A stretch of DNA of 64,000 nucleotides from Azorhizobium oxalatiphilum (lineage in GTDB: Bacteria > Pseudomonadota > Alphaproteobacteria > Rhizobiales > Xanthobacteraceae): positions 310,001 to 374,000 of the forward strand of contig NZ_BMCT01000002.1 in the NCBI RefSeq assembly GCF_014635325.1, written 5' to 3'. Position 1 is the stretch's first letter. Every line of letters starts with the position of its first letter. This document shows, one piece after another, positions 18,000 through 30,105 of the stretch. The notes under the pieces are model-generated. The model was not told the origin of the DNA. It saw nothing but the letters and a program-made list of their open reading frames with translations, and did not search any database. A program made the translations under genes and the position numbers.

Positions 18000-18569
18000 T
18001 CACTTCGCGTCGGCCGCGACCTGCATCTTCACGATGCGGTCGGGATTGGGAACCGCGCCATTGGCCTCCTTCGGCCCCTTCTTCAGCTTGTCCACGAACT
18101 CCATGCCGGAGACCACCTGCCCCACCACCGTGTACTGGCCGTTGAGGAAGGATGAGGGGGCGAAGCAGATGAAGAATTGCGAATTGGCGCTGTCGGGCGA
18201 GGACGAGCGCGCCATGCCGATCGTGCCGCGCACGAAAGGAGTCTGGGTGAACTCGGCCTTCAGGTTCGGATACTTCGAACCGCCGGTGCCGTTGCCATAC
18301 TGGCCGTCGCCGGTCTGGGCCATGAAGCCGTCGATGACGCGGTGGAACGGCACGTTGTTGTAGAAGCCCTCCTGCGAGAGCTGCTTCAGGCGCGCCACAT
18401 GATTGGGCGCGAGGTCCGGCCGGAGCTGGATCACCACACGGCCATAGGTCGTGTCGAGATAGAGCGTGTTCTGCAGATCGGGCTTGGCGGTCTGCGCCAG
18501 AGCGGGGCCGGCAAAGGCGGTGGCAAGCGCGAGGCCGGCGAATTCACGGCGGCCGATGAGACGGGACAT
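18000..18569 (-). CDS. ppiA: Cyclophilin-type peptidyl-prolyl isomerase, exported
   Basis: A 189-residue cyclophilin with an N-terminal export signal, MSRLIGRREFAGLALATAF, cleaved near ALAQT. The adjacent arginines in GRREFAG resemble a twin-arginine motif, so Tat export is possible. The catalytic motif is NNVPFHRVIDGFMAQTGD. AAGGAGA lies five bases before the chosen ATG 18569. It sits upstream of its cytosolic paralogue in the same operon and probably serves periplasmic protein folding. Confidence 0.93.
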   Translation of the reverse strand: MSRLIGRREFAGLALATAFAGPALAQTAKPDLQNTLYLDTTYGRVVIQLRPDLAPNHVARLKQLSQEGFYNNVPFHRVIDGFMAQTGDGQYGNGTGGSKYPNLKAEFTQTPFVRGTIGMARSSSPDSANSQFFICFAPSSFLNGQYTVVGQVVSGMEFVDKLKKGPKEANGAVPNPDRIVKMQVAADAK

Positions 18570-18648
18570 GCAGGTCTCCTTGGATCGCCCCGGGTCTACC
18601 CGGTGGCGGTTGGTCTGCGGGACTGGCGGCACCGCGCCGTCCGAACGA

Positions 18649-19170
18649 TCAGGACGCGGCGGAAAACTTGGCCTTCAGGCGGGCGAGCACCAATGGGGGG
18701 ACGAAGGCTGCAACATCACCACCCATCTTGGCGATTTGCCGGACCAGCGTGGCGGTGATGGGGCGCACAAGCGGCGAAGCCGGGAGAAAGACGGTCTGGA
18801 TGTCGGGGGCCAGCGTGCCGTTCATGCCCGCCATCTGCATCTCATAGTCGAGATCCGTGCCATCGCGCAGGCCCCGGATCAGCAGCGTGGCATTGCTGCG
18901 GCGGGCGGCGTTGACCACCAGATCATCGAAGGTCACGGCTTCCAGTGTGGCGCCCTCTTCCTTCGCGACCGGCCCGCACACCTCATGCAGCATCGCTAGC
19001 CGCTCCTCGGTGCCGAACAGCGGCGTCTTGCCCGGATGCACGCCCACCGCGAGCACCAGATGGTCCACAAGGCGGGAGGCGGAGCGCACCACGTCCAGAT
19101 GCCCGTTGGTGGGCGGATCGAACGAACCGGCATAGATCGCGACGCGGCGTGGGGGATGGGTGCTCGGCAT
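18649..19170 (-). CDS. coaD: Phosphopantetheine adenylyltransferase
   Basis: A 173-residue CoaD, which makes dephospho-CoA from 4'-phosphopantetheine and ATP, the fourth step of CoA synthesis. The nucleotidyltransferase motif [16 protein letters not shown] is at residues 14-29. The [14 protein letters not shown] helix and the C-terminal [15 protein letters not shown] are typical. Start ATG 19170 follows AAGGAGCGCC. A near copy of this GGAGCGCCA element lies 13 bases further upstream. Confidence 0.97.
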   Translation of the reverse strand: MPSTHPPRRVAIYAGSFDPPTNGHLDVVRSASRLVDHLVLAVGVHPGKTPLFGTEERLAMLHEVCGPVAKEEGATLEAVTFDDLVVNAARRSNATLLIRGLRDGTDLDYEMQMAGMNGTLAPDIQTVFLPASPLVRPITATLVRQIAKMGGDVAAFVPPLVLARLKAKFSAAS

Positions 19171-19258
19171 GGCGCTCCTTATGGTGGCGCTCCTCGTGAT
19201 GGCGATCACGGTTAGCCTTTGGCGATGCGCGGCGCAACGGGGGCGCGGATGGAGAGGC

Positions 19259-19870
19259 TCAGCGCCGGCCGGCGGCCAGCAGCACCAGCGCACCACCGGC
19301 GAGGATGCCGGCGGAGACGCGATCGGCCATCTTGGTGAAATGACCGGACAGCGCGGCGCGCGCCTTGTCCGCTACCACCGCCCAGATGATGTCGCCAATG
19401 AGCGCGATCACCGCGAAGACCGCCGCCAGCAGCGCGATCTGGCCGGCGGGATGGGCGGTGTCGGTGACGAACTGCGGCAGGAAGGCCGCGTGGAACAGCA
19501 GCGTCTTGGGGTTGGCGAAGGCGACCGCGAAGCCGCGCCCGAAGGCCGCATGGTTGCTGGTGTGTGGCGCGGTGGTGCTCTTGCCGGCCCCGCGCCACTG
19601 CATCACGGCCAGCCAGATCAGATAGGCCGCGCCCAGATAGCGCACCAGATCGAAATGGCGGGCGAACAGGTCCACCACCCAGGACAGACCCGCCGCCACC
19701 ACGGCAAGCTGGAGCACGAGACCCACATTGACGCCCATGGCGCTGAGCAGGCCGGCCTTGCGGCCGTGCTTCAGGCTGGTGCCGACAATGAGCGCCACGT
19801 TTGGACCCGGCGTCGCGCCGAGAGCCAGGCAGGCCAGAACGAACACCGCAAGGCTCTCGGCGGAGATCAT
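19259..19870 (-). CDS. LysE/RhtB family amino-acid exporter
   Basis: A 203-residue inner-membrane exporter of the LysE/RhtB superfamily with about six helices. The N-terminal [20 protein letters not shown] is the diagnostic motif, followed by [15 protein letters not shown] and [17 protein letters not shown]. Members export amino acids such as homoserine, threonine, lysine or leucine. Substrate cannot be read from sequence. It starts six bases after gyrA ends on the same strand, so read-through from gyrA is likely. Confidence 0.9.
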   Translation of the reverse strand: MISAESLAVFVLACLALGATPGPNVALIVGTSLKHGRKAGLLSAMGVNVGLVLQLAVVAAGLSWVVDLFARHFDLVRYLGAAYLIWLAVMQWRGAGKSTTAPHTSNHAAFGRGFAVAFANPKTLLFHAAFLPQFVTDTAHPAGQIALLAAVFAVIALIGDIIWAVVADKARAALSGHFTKMADRVSAGILAGGALVLLAAGRR

Positions 19871-19875
19871 CGGAT

Positions 19876-22650
<2,775 letters not shown>

Positions 22651-22873
22651 ACGTTCACTCTTTCATGGTCGGCAAGAGATGAGTGTTTTAGCCGATTCAC
22701 GCCCGCAACGCCAGCGCCCGCCCCTTCGGGTGACGGCCGAAACGATAGCGAAAACAATGGGTTGAAAAGAGCTGTTCATAGTCTGGCCGGGGCGGGGCGC
22801 GCGAGGGCGCAAAAACCGCCCTCCGGCACCCCGCCGAACCAGATCAAAATACCGCCCAAAACATGTAACGGCT

Positions 22874-22909
22874 GCCCCGTGCCCCGCTGAAATCGGCAGG
22901 ACACGGGGC
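22874..22909 (-). terminator. Possible terminator hairpin after the MetX-like gene
   Basis: An 8-bp inverted repeat GCCCCGTG ... CACGGGGC with a 20-base loop lies in the gap between the MetX-like gene end and the gyrA start. There is no run of U residues, so this is tentative. The rest of the 293-base gap (22651-22943) shows no gene. Confidence 0.35.
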
Positions 22910-22943
22910 CCTCTCGGGCGCTCTCGGAAGCGTCTCCCGGCCC

Positions 22944-24173
22944 TTACTGGGCGAGGAAGCGGGTGATGGCGTCTGCGGCCTCGGACACGTTGGCGACGCC
23001 GTTCAGATGCCCGCGCCCGCCGCCGATATTCACCTGCTCCACCTTGGCCCCGCCGGAGCGGATCTTGTCCGCCGTGCGCTGGATGGTGGGGGGCGGAAAG
23101 ACCAGATCTTCGCTGGAGGATATCATCAGCACCGGCGCCTTGATGCGCGCGAGCCCCACATCGCCGCCGGGGGCGAAGGTCTGGTTGGCCTTCACGAGGT
23201 ACAAGAGGTGGTTGGCATCCGCCGTCTCGGCCCGCGCCGCCCCCGCGCTATCGAGCGCCGCCTCGATGGCATAGCGGTTGGCGAAGGACTTTTCGGGATC
23301 CTCACCGGGCTTGGCCCATTTGCGGTTGTAAGTATCGTCCGCCCACGTCCAGTAATTGGAGAAGAGCGAGATGACCTTCAGCGACTGCGCGAGCCCGGCC
23401 TTGGGCGGGGTCTTGCCGTAATAGTCGCCGTTGTTCCAGTTGGGATCGAGGCGGATGGGCGAGGCCCAGATGTCCAGCCAGCCCACCAGCCAGCCGTCCG
23501 TATCGCCGGCCCCGATCACCGGGATCACCCGCCCCACCATCTCCGGATAGCCGGTGGCCCATTCATAGGCTTGCAGCGCGCCCATGGAGGCGCCCATCAC
23601 CGCATGCAGCTTGTGGATGCCCTGGCTCTCCAGCAGCGCCTTCTGCACGTTCACGAAGTCGCGGATGCCGACCACGGGAAAATCCATGCCGTAGGGCTTG
23701 CCCGTGTCCGGGCGCGGAGTGGCGGGGCCGGTGGTGACGACGTTGGGGTCATGGGCGTTGAGGTTCACCAGCGTGTCGGACGAGATGATGTAGTATTTGT
23801 CCGTATCCAGCGGCTTGCCGGGGCCGATGATGGCATCCCAATAGCCGGGCGCCTTGTCCTCCGGCTTGTACTTGCCCGCCGCATGGCTGGTTCCGGAGAA
23901 GAAATGCGTGATGAGGATCACGTTGCTCTTGTCGGCATTGAGCGTGCCATAGGCTTCCCAACCGACCTTCACCTCGCGCAGCACGCCGCCGCTCACCGTC
24001 GTGTAGGTGGGCATGGTGAAGGTCTTTTTCTCCACGATGGCGTCGAGCGCGTAAGCGGGCCGGCTGGTTGCAAGCACGGCGGGCATCGCCACCGTGGCGA
24101 GTGCGGCGAGCCACAGCGCCGCCGCGAGACGAGGTCCGCGGAACGAAGCAGGACAAGGGTTTGGCAGGGTCAT
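22944..24173 (-). CDS. Exported alpha/beta hydrolase of the homoserine O-acetyltransferase (MetX) superfamily
   Basis: A 409-residue alpha/beta-hydrolase related to MetX acyltransferases but with an N-terminal signal peptide (LAAALWLAALATVAMPAVLA, cleavage near AYALD). The nucleophile elbow is AVMGASMGALQAYEW, and the other triad members fit Asp in SSEDLVFPP and His in GGRGHLNG. AAAGGAGA supports ATG 24173. The earlier ATG at 24317 would hide the signal. True MetX is cytosolic, so this exported paralogue probably acts on another ester, thioester or acyl substrate. No methionine genes lie nearby. Confidence 0.8.
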   Translation of the reverse strand: MTLPNPCPASFRGPRLAAALWLAALATVAMPAVLATSRPAYALDAIVEKKTFTMPTYTTVSGGVLREVKVGWEAYGTLNADKSNVILITHFFSGTSHAAGKYKPEDKAPGYWDAIIGPGKPLDTDKYYIISSDTLVNLNAHDPNVVTTGPATPRPDTGKPYGMDFPVVGIRDFVNVQKALLESQGIHKLHAVMGASMGALQAYEWATGYPEMVGRVIPVIGAGDTDGWLVGWLDIWASPIRLDPNWNNGDYYGKTPPKAGLAQSLKVISLFSNYWTWADDTYNRKWAKPGEDPEKSFANRYAIEAALDSAGAARAETADANHLLYLVKANQTFAPGGDVGLARIKAPVLMISSSEDLVFPPPTIQRTADKIRSGGAKVEQVNIGGGRGHLNGVANVSEAADAITRFLAQ

Positions 24174-24483
24174 GGCGTCTCCTTTGGCAGCCCTGTTCCG
24201 GGCGTTGGCTTTAAGGGTGACATGACCCGTAAACGACGCAAAGCGGCAACGGTTCAGCTGGAAGCTGAACGGACCCGCGCGTGGCTTTGTGACAAGGGCG
24301 CTGGACCGCGCCCCCATGCCGTGCTAATCGCGCCGCCTCCGGTAGAGGAAACCATGATCCAGACGTGCCAGCGACGACGAGAGAGCGAACCGCGCTTCAG
24401 CGCGCGGGTTTTGTCGCGCCCGTCCGCCTGACCGTCTTTCGGCTGGGCGGGCCTGTGTCTGCCTCGTCCCAAGCATTGAGATC
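24174..24483. other. Intergenic region upstream of the MetX-like and GNAT genes
   Basis: A 310-base divergent gap. It contains a perfect hairpin GTTCAGC-TGGAA-GCTGAAC (24252-24270) and a terminator-like hairpin AACCGCGC-TTCA-GCGCGCGGGTT followed by TTGTC (24388-24412). Together they could bound a small RNA on the plus strand, but I see no recognisable RNA family and no coding region. Confidence 0.4.
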
Positions 24484-24987
24484 ATGACCGAACTTCCCAT
24501 CACCGTCGCCCACGAGACCCCTGCCCACGCCTCCGTCATTGATCGGCTGCACCAGCGGACCTTCGGTCCCGGCCGCTTCGCGCGCACCGCCTTCCGGCTG
24601 CGGGAGAACGTGCCGCCGGACTACACCCTCTCGTTCACCGCCCATGTGGGAACGATGATGGTGGGTTCGGTGCGGCAGACGCCCATCTTCATCGGCACCT
24701 CGCCCGCCATCCTGCTCGGCCCGCTCACGGTGGAACCGCCGTTCCGCGCGGTGGGCATCGGCGCGCGGCTGATGAATATCTGCATGGACGAGGCCCGCAC
24801 CCTCGGGCACCAGCTCGTCCTCCTGGTGGGCGACGAGCCCTATTACCGGCGCTTCGGCTTCAAGGTGGTGCCGCACGGCCGCATCGCCATGCCCGGCCCG
24901 GTGGATCCCGGCCGGCTGCTCATCGCCGAGCTGAACGAGGGCGCATTCGAAGGCATCTCGGGCCCTGCCCGCTCTTCCCTCGCTTGA
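24484..24987 (+). CDS. GNAT family N-acetyltransferase
   Basis: A 167-residue GNAT-fold acetyltransferase, which moves an acetyl group from acetyl-CoA to an amine. The acetyl-CoA binding region is PFRAVGIGARLMNICMDEA (a relaxed form of R/QxxGxG/A). The C-terminal PYYRRFGFKVVP is the usual YYxxxGF end of the fold and is typical of the YhbS-like predicted N-acetyltransferases. Substrate unknown. It stands alone before a strong terminator shared with the convergent DAHP synthase gene. Confidence 0.85.
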   Translation: MTELPITVAHETPAHASVIDRLHQRTFGPGRFARTAFRLRENVPPDYTLSFTAHVGTMMVGSVRQTPIFIGTSPAILLGPLTVEPPFRAVGIGARLMNICMDEARTLGHQLVLLVGDEPYYRRFGFKVVPHGRIAMPGPVDPGRLLIAELNEGAFEGISGPARSSLA

Positions 24988-25012
24988 ACGATATCGCTGA
25001 CCTGAAACGAAA

Positions 25013-25036
25013 AATGCCCCGGCAAGCCGGGGCATT
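25013..25036. terminator. Bidirectional intrinsic terminator
   Basis: A perfect 11-bp stem (AATGCCCCGGC-AA-GCCGGGGCATT) followed by CTCTTTT on the plus strand and preceded by an A-run for the minus strand. It separates the convergent GNAT and DAHP synthase genes. Confidence 0.92.
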
Positions 25037-25066
25037 CTCTTTTCTACGCGTGGATTTCGCGAGGCC

Positions 25067-26509
25067 TCACTCGGCCGCCGCGACCTCCACCCGGCCGCGC
25101 GCCTGACGGGCCTGCTTGAGCAGTTCGGCCACCAGGAAGGCCATTTCGATCGACTGCTCCGCATTGAGACGCGGGTCGCAGTAGGTGTGGTAGCGGTCCC
25201 GCAGGTTCTCATCCGAGATCGCCCGGGCGCCGCCGGTGCATTCGGTGACGTTCTTGCCCGTCATCTCCAGATGCACGCCGCCGGCATAGGTGCCTTCCGC
25301 CGCATGGACATCGAAGAAGGTGCGGATCTCGGACAGGATGCGGTCGAACGGCCGCGTCTTGTAGCCGGAGCCGGCCTTGATGGTGTTGCCGTGCATGGGA
25401 TCGCACGACCACACCACCGTGCGGCCTTCCTTCTCCACTGCCCGCACCAGCGCCGGCAGGTGCTCGGCCGCCTTGTCCGCGCCGAAGCGGCAGATCAGGG
25501 TGATGCGGCCGGCTTCATTGTCGGGCTGGAGCACGTCCAGCAGGCGGATGAGGCCGTCCGGCGTCAACGAGGGGCCGCACTTGATGCCGATGGGATTCCG
25601 CACGCCGCGGAAATACTCCACGTGTGCATGGTCCGCCTGACGGGTGCGGTCGCCGATCCACAGCATGTGGCCGGAGGTCGCATACCAGTCGCCGGAGGTG
25701 GAATCCACGCGGGTCAGCGCCTGCTCGTAGCCGAGCAGCAGGGCCTCGTGGCTGGTGAAGAAATCCGTAGAACGCATCTCCGGATTGGACTGCGGATCGA
25801 TCCCGCAGGCGCGCATGAAGTCGAGCGCCTCGGTGATGCGGTTCGCAAGTTCCTGATAGCGATGCGACTGCGGTGAGTCCTTCACGAAGCCGAGCATCCA
25901 CTGATGCGCGTTCTCGAGATTGGCATAGCCACCCGACGCGAAGGCGCGCAGCAGGTTCAGCGTCGCCGCCGACTGCCGGTAGGCCTCCAGCTGGCGCTGC
26001 GGATCGGGAATGCGCGACTGCGGCGTGAAGGCGATGTCATTGACGATGTCGCCGCGGTAGCTGGGCAGTTCCACGCCGTCCACGGTCTCCATCGGAGCCG
26101 AGCGCGGCTTGGCGAACTGACCGGCGATGCGGCCGACCTTCACCACCGGCGAACCGCCGGAGAAGGTCATCACCACCGCCATCTGCAGGAACACCCGGAA
26201 GAAATCGCGGATGTTGTCGGCGGAATGCTCGTCGAAGCTCTCGGCGCAGTCGCCGCCCTGCAGCACGAAGGCTTCGCCCTTGGCCACCTTTGCAAGGTGG
26301 CCCTTCAGGCGGCGAGCCTCACCTGCAAAAACCAGCGGCGGGTAGGAGGCAAGCTTGCCCTCCACGTCCTTGAGCGCGGCCGCGTCCGGATATTCGGGCA
26401 CCTGGACGACCGGATAAAATCGCCAGGAATCCGGACGCCAGCCTTCGGCGCGGCGCGAGGCGGTCTCGGCGGCGCTCGGGATGCGGTCGGAAACAGGGCG
26501 GGTGGTCAT
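25067..26509 (-). CDS. aroG: 3-deoxy-7-phosphoheptulonate (DAHP) synthase, class II
   Basis: A 480-residue plant-type (AroA-II) DAHP synthase, which joins phosphoenolpyruvate and erythrose-4-phosphate to begin aromatic amino-acid synthesis. [11 protein letters not shown] (metal-binding cysteine), [25 protein letters not shown] and CDPMHGNT are class II hallmarks. ATG 26509 is preceded by GGAG six bases upstream, and another ATG lies four codons earlier. The gene stands alone. The 5' region contains a hairpin at 26583-26604, but I see no convincing aromatic leader peptide. Confidence 0.96.
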   Translation of the reverse strand: MTTRPVSDRIPSAAETASRRAEGWRPDSWRFYPVVQVPEYPDAAALKDVEGKLASYPPLVFAGEARRLKGHLAKVAKGEAFVLQGGDCAESFDEHSADNIRDFFRVFLQMAVVMTFSGGSPVVKVGRIAGQFAKPRSAPMETVDGVELPSYRGDIVNDIAFTPQSRIPDPQRQLEAYRQSAATLNLLRAFASGGYANLENAHQWMLGFVKDSPQSHRYQELANRITEALDFMRACGIDPQSNPEMRSTDFFTSHEALLLGYEQALTRVDSTSGDWYATSGHMLWIGDRTRQADHAHVEYFRGVRNPIGIKCGPSLTPDGLIRLLDVLQPDNEAGRITLICRFGADKAAEHLPALVRAVEKEGRTVVWSCDPMHGNTIKAGSGYKTRPFDRILSEIRTFFDVHAAEGTYAGGVHLEMTGKNVTECTGGARAISDENLRDRYHTYCDPRLNAEQSIEMAFLVAELLKQARQARGRVEVAAAE

Positions 26510-26807
26510 CGTGGTCTCCATCCATATGTACGCGCGGCGCTTGTGCGCCGTCGGTCCGGCTCCAATTGGTCAGGATGCGGAAGGGGGCTTATACACCAGC
26601 CCCCCCGTGCACGGAACCGGAACATGGCGCCTCCGGAGCAGCTTAGACAGGGTCGGGACTATCCCTCCGGCAGAGCTTCAGCCATGCGCTCCACGCGCAT
26701 CACGTTTCCGAGCAATCCAAAGAACGCCGCGCGTCGTTCGTCCTGATGGCCTAAGAAGGCCCCGGACTCTCTTCCCCGCCGCCCCCGCCGGCCCGCCAGG
26801 ATCAGAC

Positions 26808-28061
26808 ATGAGCAAGCAAGACAGGGGCGCCGCGCCGTCGGCCGCCTCCGCACCCTCCTTTTATGAATTCGTTGCCCTCGTCGCCCTCATGATGGGGACG
26901 ACGGCTTTCTCCATCGACAACCTTCTCCCCGCCTTCGAGCCGATCCGCCAGGATCTCGGCGTCACGCGTCCCGGCGACCTGCAGCTCATCGTCACCGCCT
27001 TCATGCTCGGCTTCGCGCTGATGCAGCTGGTGTTCGGCACCATCTCCGACGTGATCGGCCGCAAGCCGGCGCTGATGATGGGCCTGATCATCTATTGCGT
27101 CGGCACCGTGCTAGCGCTGGTGACGGACAATTACACCGTGCTGCTGATCGCCCGCGTCATTCAGGGCATGGGGGCTGCGGCGTCGCGGGTGCTGTCGGTG
27201 GCCATCGTGCGCGACCGCTTCAAGGGCCGCGACATGGCCCGCGTCATGTCGCTTTGCATGATGGTGTTCCTGGTGGTGCCCGTGGTGGCCCCCGCCATCG
27301 GCAGCGGCATCCTGATGATCGGCACCTGGCACCACATCTTCGTGGCCATGCTCGCCCTCACCGTCGTGCTGGCGGTGTGGTTTGGCGCGCGCATGCCGGA
27401 GACGCTGCATCCCGAGTACCGGCAGCGCTTCTCGCTGGGCAACATCGCCCGTGGCATGCGGCTGACCGTCACCACGCGGCGGGCCATCGGCTATTCCACG
27501 AGCATGGGCCTGATGATGGGCGCGCTCATGGCCTTCGTGGGCTCGTCGGAGCAGATTTTCGACAGCGAGGTCTATCACCTCGGCGTCTGGTTCCCGATCG
27601 CTTTCTCCGTGGTCGCGGCGGTGATGTCGGTGGCGTCCTTCATCAATTCGAAGCTGGTCGGCCGGTTCGGCATGCGCCATCTCTCGCATGCGGCCATCAT
27701 CGGCTTCTTCCTTACCGGCGTGGTGCAGACGGGATTCGGCCTCGCCTATGACGGTCGCCCGCCGCTGCTGGTGTTCTGCGCGCTGGTGGCGCTCAATCAG
27801 GCGCTGTTCGCGCTCACCGTGCCGAACTTCAATTCCATGGCCATGGAGCCGCTCGGCGCCATCGCCGGCACGGCCTCGTCCTTCATCGGCTTCTACACCA
27901 CCCTGCTCGGGGCGGTGTTCGGCATGATCGTCGGCCAGGCGGTTTCCGGCTCGGTGCTGCCGCTCTCCGTGGGCTACATGGTGCTCGGCGGCCTCGCCAT
28001 TCTCTCCACCCTGTGGGCCGAGAAGTGGCGTCTGTTCGGCGGCCAGATCACGCCGCACTGA
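26808..28061 (+). CDS. MFS multidrug efflux transporter, Bcr/CflA family
   Basis: A 417-residue inner-membrane transporter with 12 predicted helices. The Bcr/CflA signature is visible: TTAFSIDNLLPAFEPI near residues 31-46, the loop motif GTISDVIGRKPALMMG between helices 2 and 3, and the motif IQGMGAAASRVLSVAIVRD near residues 114-132. Relatives export drugs such as bicyclomycin, chloramphenicol or sulfonamides by proton antiport. The ATG is preceded by AGGA. A terminator follows directly. The 298-base gap upstream of it (26510-26807) has no gene. Confidence 0.9.
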   Translation: MSKQDRGAAPSAASAPSFYEFVALVALMMGTTAFSIDNLLPAFEPIRQDLGVTRPGDLQLIVTAFMLGFALMQLVFGTISDVIGRKPALMMGLIIYCVGTVLALVTDNYTVLLIARVIQGMGAAASRVLSVAIVRDRFKGRDMARVMSLCMMVFLVVPVVAPAIGSGILMIGTWHHIFVAMLALTVVLAVWFGARMPETLHPEYRQRFSLGNIARGMRLTVTTRRAIGYSTSMGLMMGALMAFVGSSEQIFDSEVYHLGVWFPIAFSVVAAVMSVASFINSKLVGRFGMRHLSHAAIIGFFLTGVVQTGFGLAYDGRPPLLVFCALVALNQALFALTVPNFNSMAMEPLGAIAGTASSFIGFYTTLLGAVFGMIVGQAVSGSVLPLSVGYMVLGGLAILSTLWAEKWRLFGGQITPH

Positions 28062-28072
28062 CCAATGCAAAC

Positions 28073-28097
28073 GGGCAGCGGATTTTTTCCGCTGCCC
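28073..28097. terminator. Bidirectional intrinsic terminator
   Basis: A perfect 10-bp stem GGGCAGCGGA-TTTTT-TCCGCTGCCC with TTT after it, lying between the convergent efflux pump and the small exported protein gene. Confidence 0.9.
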
Positions 28098-28106
28098 TTT
28101 GACGCT

Positions 28107-28403
28107 TCAGAGGCCGGCTTCCTTGGCGCAGCCGGCCAGCGTGGTGGCGAGCCGGGCGCTGCCGGCATTCGCCTCCGTCCCCTGCCGCAGCGTGCAGGCG
28201 TCCATGGTGTTGAAGGTGGACCCGCTGATCTTGCGCCCGGTGAAGGCCTCGATCGTCGCCTGCCGGTCTGCCGGCGTCAGCGCCTGATATTGCCGGAGCA
28301 CACCGGCCCGGTCCTGCTTCGGCTGGATGGGCGCGGCGGAGGCCTGCGCCAGCGGAATGAGCGACAGCACGGCGAGCGTCACGACGGACTTGAAGGTGCG
28401 CAC
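28107..28403 (-). CDS. Small exported hypothetical protein
   Basis: A 98-residue protein with a clear signal peptide (MRTFKSVVTLAVLSLIPLA, cleavage near ASAAP), leaving about 74 residues in the periplasm. The mature part is mostly helical and polar and has two cysteines (DACTLRQ and LAGCAKE) that could form a disulfide. No family recognised. It lies 77 bases downstream of glutathione reductase on the same strand? No: transcription is leftward, and it follows on from nothing; the gor stop lies 77 bases upstream of nothing coding, so linkage is uncertain. Confidence 0.65.
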   Translation of the reverse strand: MRTFKSVVTLAVLSLIPLAQASAAPIQPKQDRAGVLRQYQALTPADRQATIEAFTGRKISGSTFNTMDACTLRQGTEANAGSARLATTLAGCAKEAGL

Positions 28404-28480
28404 GGGTTCCCCTCGTTAAGCGAATGGACCCATGTTTATGGCGGGACGGATTTCGCACCGTCCAGAGCCAAATCGCCTGT

Positions 28481-29839
28481 TCACGAAGCCTTGCTGCGCA
28501 GCGTGACCAGTTCCTCCGCAGCGGTGGGATGGACGGCGACCGTGCGGTCGAAATCCGCCTTGGTGGCGCCCATGCCGATGGCGATGGCGGCCATCTGGAT
28601 GATCTCGCCCGCCGACTCACCCACCACATGGCAGCCGAGCACCTTGTCGCTCACCGCATCCACCACGAGCTTCACCAGCATCTTCGTCTCGCGGCCGGAC
28701 AACGTCGCCCGCATGGGCCGGAACTGGGCCTTGTAGATATCCACCTGATGGCCCGCGTCCCGCGCCGCCTGCTCGGACAGCCCCACCGTTCCCACCTCCG
28801 GTTCGGTGAAGACAGCGGTGGCGACCGTGCTGTGGTCCACCGTCCAGGGCTTGTTGCCGAACACCGTGTCGGCGAAGGCGTGGCCTTCGCGGATGGCCAC
28901 GGGGGTGAGGTTAATGCGGTTGGTCACGTCGCCCACCGCATAGATGGACGGCACGTTGGTCTGCCCCTGCGCATCGACGATCACCGCACCCGATTTGTCC
29001 AGCGCCACGCCCACCGTATCGAGGCCGAGCTTCTGGGTGTTGGGCAGGCGGCCGATGGCGAGCATCACCTCTTCCACCACCAGTTCGCTGCCGTCGGACA
29101 GGGAGACGCGCTTGCCGCCCTCGGCCTTGGCAATGCCGGTGAGCGTGCGGCCGGTCAGGATGTCGATGCCCGCATGGCGCATCTCGGCGGCCACCAGCGT
29201 GCGCACATCCTCGTCGAAGCCGCGCAGGATCTGGTCGGCGCGCAGCACGAGGCTGACCTCGCAGCCGAGCGCCCGGAACAGGCAGGCGAACTCCACCGCG
29301 ATATAGCCGCCGCCCTGCACGATGATGCGGCGCGGCAGCTGCGGCAGATGGAAAGCCTCGTTGGAGGTGATGGCCAGCTCGCAGCCGGGAATCGCCGGGC
29401 CGAGCGCGGGATGCGCACCCACCGCGATCAGGATGTACCTGGCCTCGATCACCTCGCCACTGCCGACGAGGCGCACGGTGTTCGGCCCTTCGATGACGGC
29501 CCGCTCATCCACGATCTCGACGCCGGGAGCGGCGAGGTTGCGGCGATAGATGCCCTCCAGCCTGCCGATCTCCGCATCCTTGCGGGCGATCAGGGTCGGC
29601 CAGTCGAAGCGGGCGTTCTCCACCGTCCAGCCATAGCCGGCCATGTCCTCCAGATCGTGGGCATAGCGGCCGGCATAGACGAACAGCTTCTTCGGCACGC
29701 AGCCGCGGATCACGCAGGTGCCGCCCAGCCGGTATTCCTCCGCCAGCATGACCTTGGCGCCATGCCCCGCCGCGATGCGCGCGGCGCGCACGCCGCCGGA
29801 GCCACCGCCGATGACGAACAGATCAACGCTTCGCGACAT
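28481..29839 (-). CDS. gor: Glutathione-disulfide reductase
   Basis: A 452-residue flavoprotein that reduces oxidised glutathione with NADPH. The N-terminal FAD site is FVIGGGSGGVRAARIAA, and the redox-active disulfide is Cys42-Cys47 in GGTCVIRGCVPKK. The NADPH domain starts near IIVQGGGYIAVEFA, and the C-terminal catalytic histidine is in AVHPTAAEE. The reading VIRGCVPKK is the glutathione-reductase form rather than that of dihydrolipoamide dehydrogenase (NVGCIPSK). The gene is monocistronic or leads into the small exported protein gene. Confidence 0.96.
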   Translation of the reverse strand: MSRSVDLFVIGGGSGGVRAARIAAGHGAKVMLAEEYRLGGTCVIRGCVPKKLFVYAGRYAHDLEDMAGYGWTVENARFDWPTLIARKDAEIGRLEGIYRRNLAAPGVEIVDERAVIEGPNTVRLVGSGEVIEARYILIAVGAHPALGPAIPGCELAITSNEAFHLPQLPRRIIVQGGGYIAVEFACLFRALGCEVSLVLRADQILRGFDEDVRTLVAAEMRHAGIDILTGRTLTGIAKAEGGKRVSLSDGSELVVEEVMLAIGRLPNTQKLGLDTVGVALDKSGAVIVDAQGQTNVPSIYAVGDVTNRINLTPVAIREGHAFADTVFGNKPWTVDHSTVATAVFTEPEVGTVGLSEQAARDAGHQVDIYKAQFRPMRATLSGRETKMLVKLVVDAVSDKVLGCHVVGESAGEIIQMAAIAIGMGATKADFDRTVAVHPTAAEELVTLRSKAS

Positions 29840-30105
29840 GCCTCAATCCTCCGGCGGTGGCGCGGCATCGCGCGCCCTGCCCGCCCGTATCCGGTCTTCG
29901 GGGTCGCGCGCTGCGCGCAGGACCGCTGGGGGGCGCAGTTCAAGTCCCTCGGGGGGGCGACGTCAAGCTGAAGGCACCCATGCGTCGCCGATCCACCGGC
30001 ACGCCCTCTTGCTCGCGCCTCTTGCCCGCGCCCCATGATCGGTGCTTCAAACCGATGGTGGCCGGGGCGACCCGTCCGCCGACTTTTTCCAGTTGCGGCA
30101 GGTGC

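Noticed and set aside
24388..24412. Terminator-like hairpin taken as the end of a small RNA.
   Set aside because: No promoter or known RNA family could be seen upstream, so I kept it only as part of the intergenic description.
26522..26660. Possible aromatic leader peptide and attenuator before the DAHP synthase gene.
   Set aside because: A short minus-strand frame (MFRFRARGGW...) and a GGGGGCT...AGCCCCC hairpin (26583-26604) exist, but the peptide has only two Phe and one Trp, the hairpin lacks a U-run, and there is no alternative pairing.
28107..28403. Co-transcription of the small exported protein gene with gor.
   Set aside because: The genes are on the same strand and 77 bases apart, so read-through from gor is possible, but neither sequence nor function ties them together; the remark about linkage in that entry should be read as simply uncertain.
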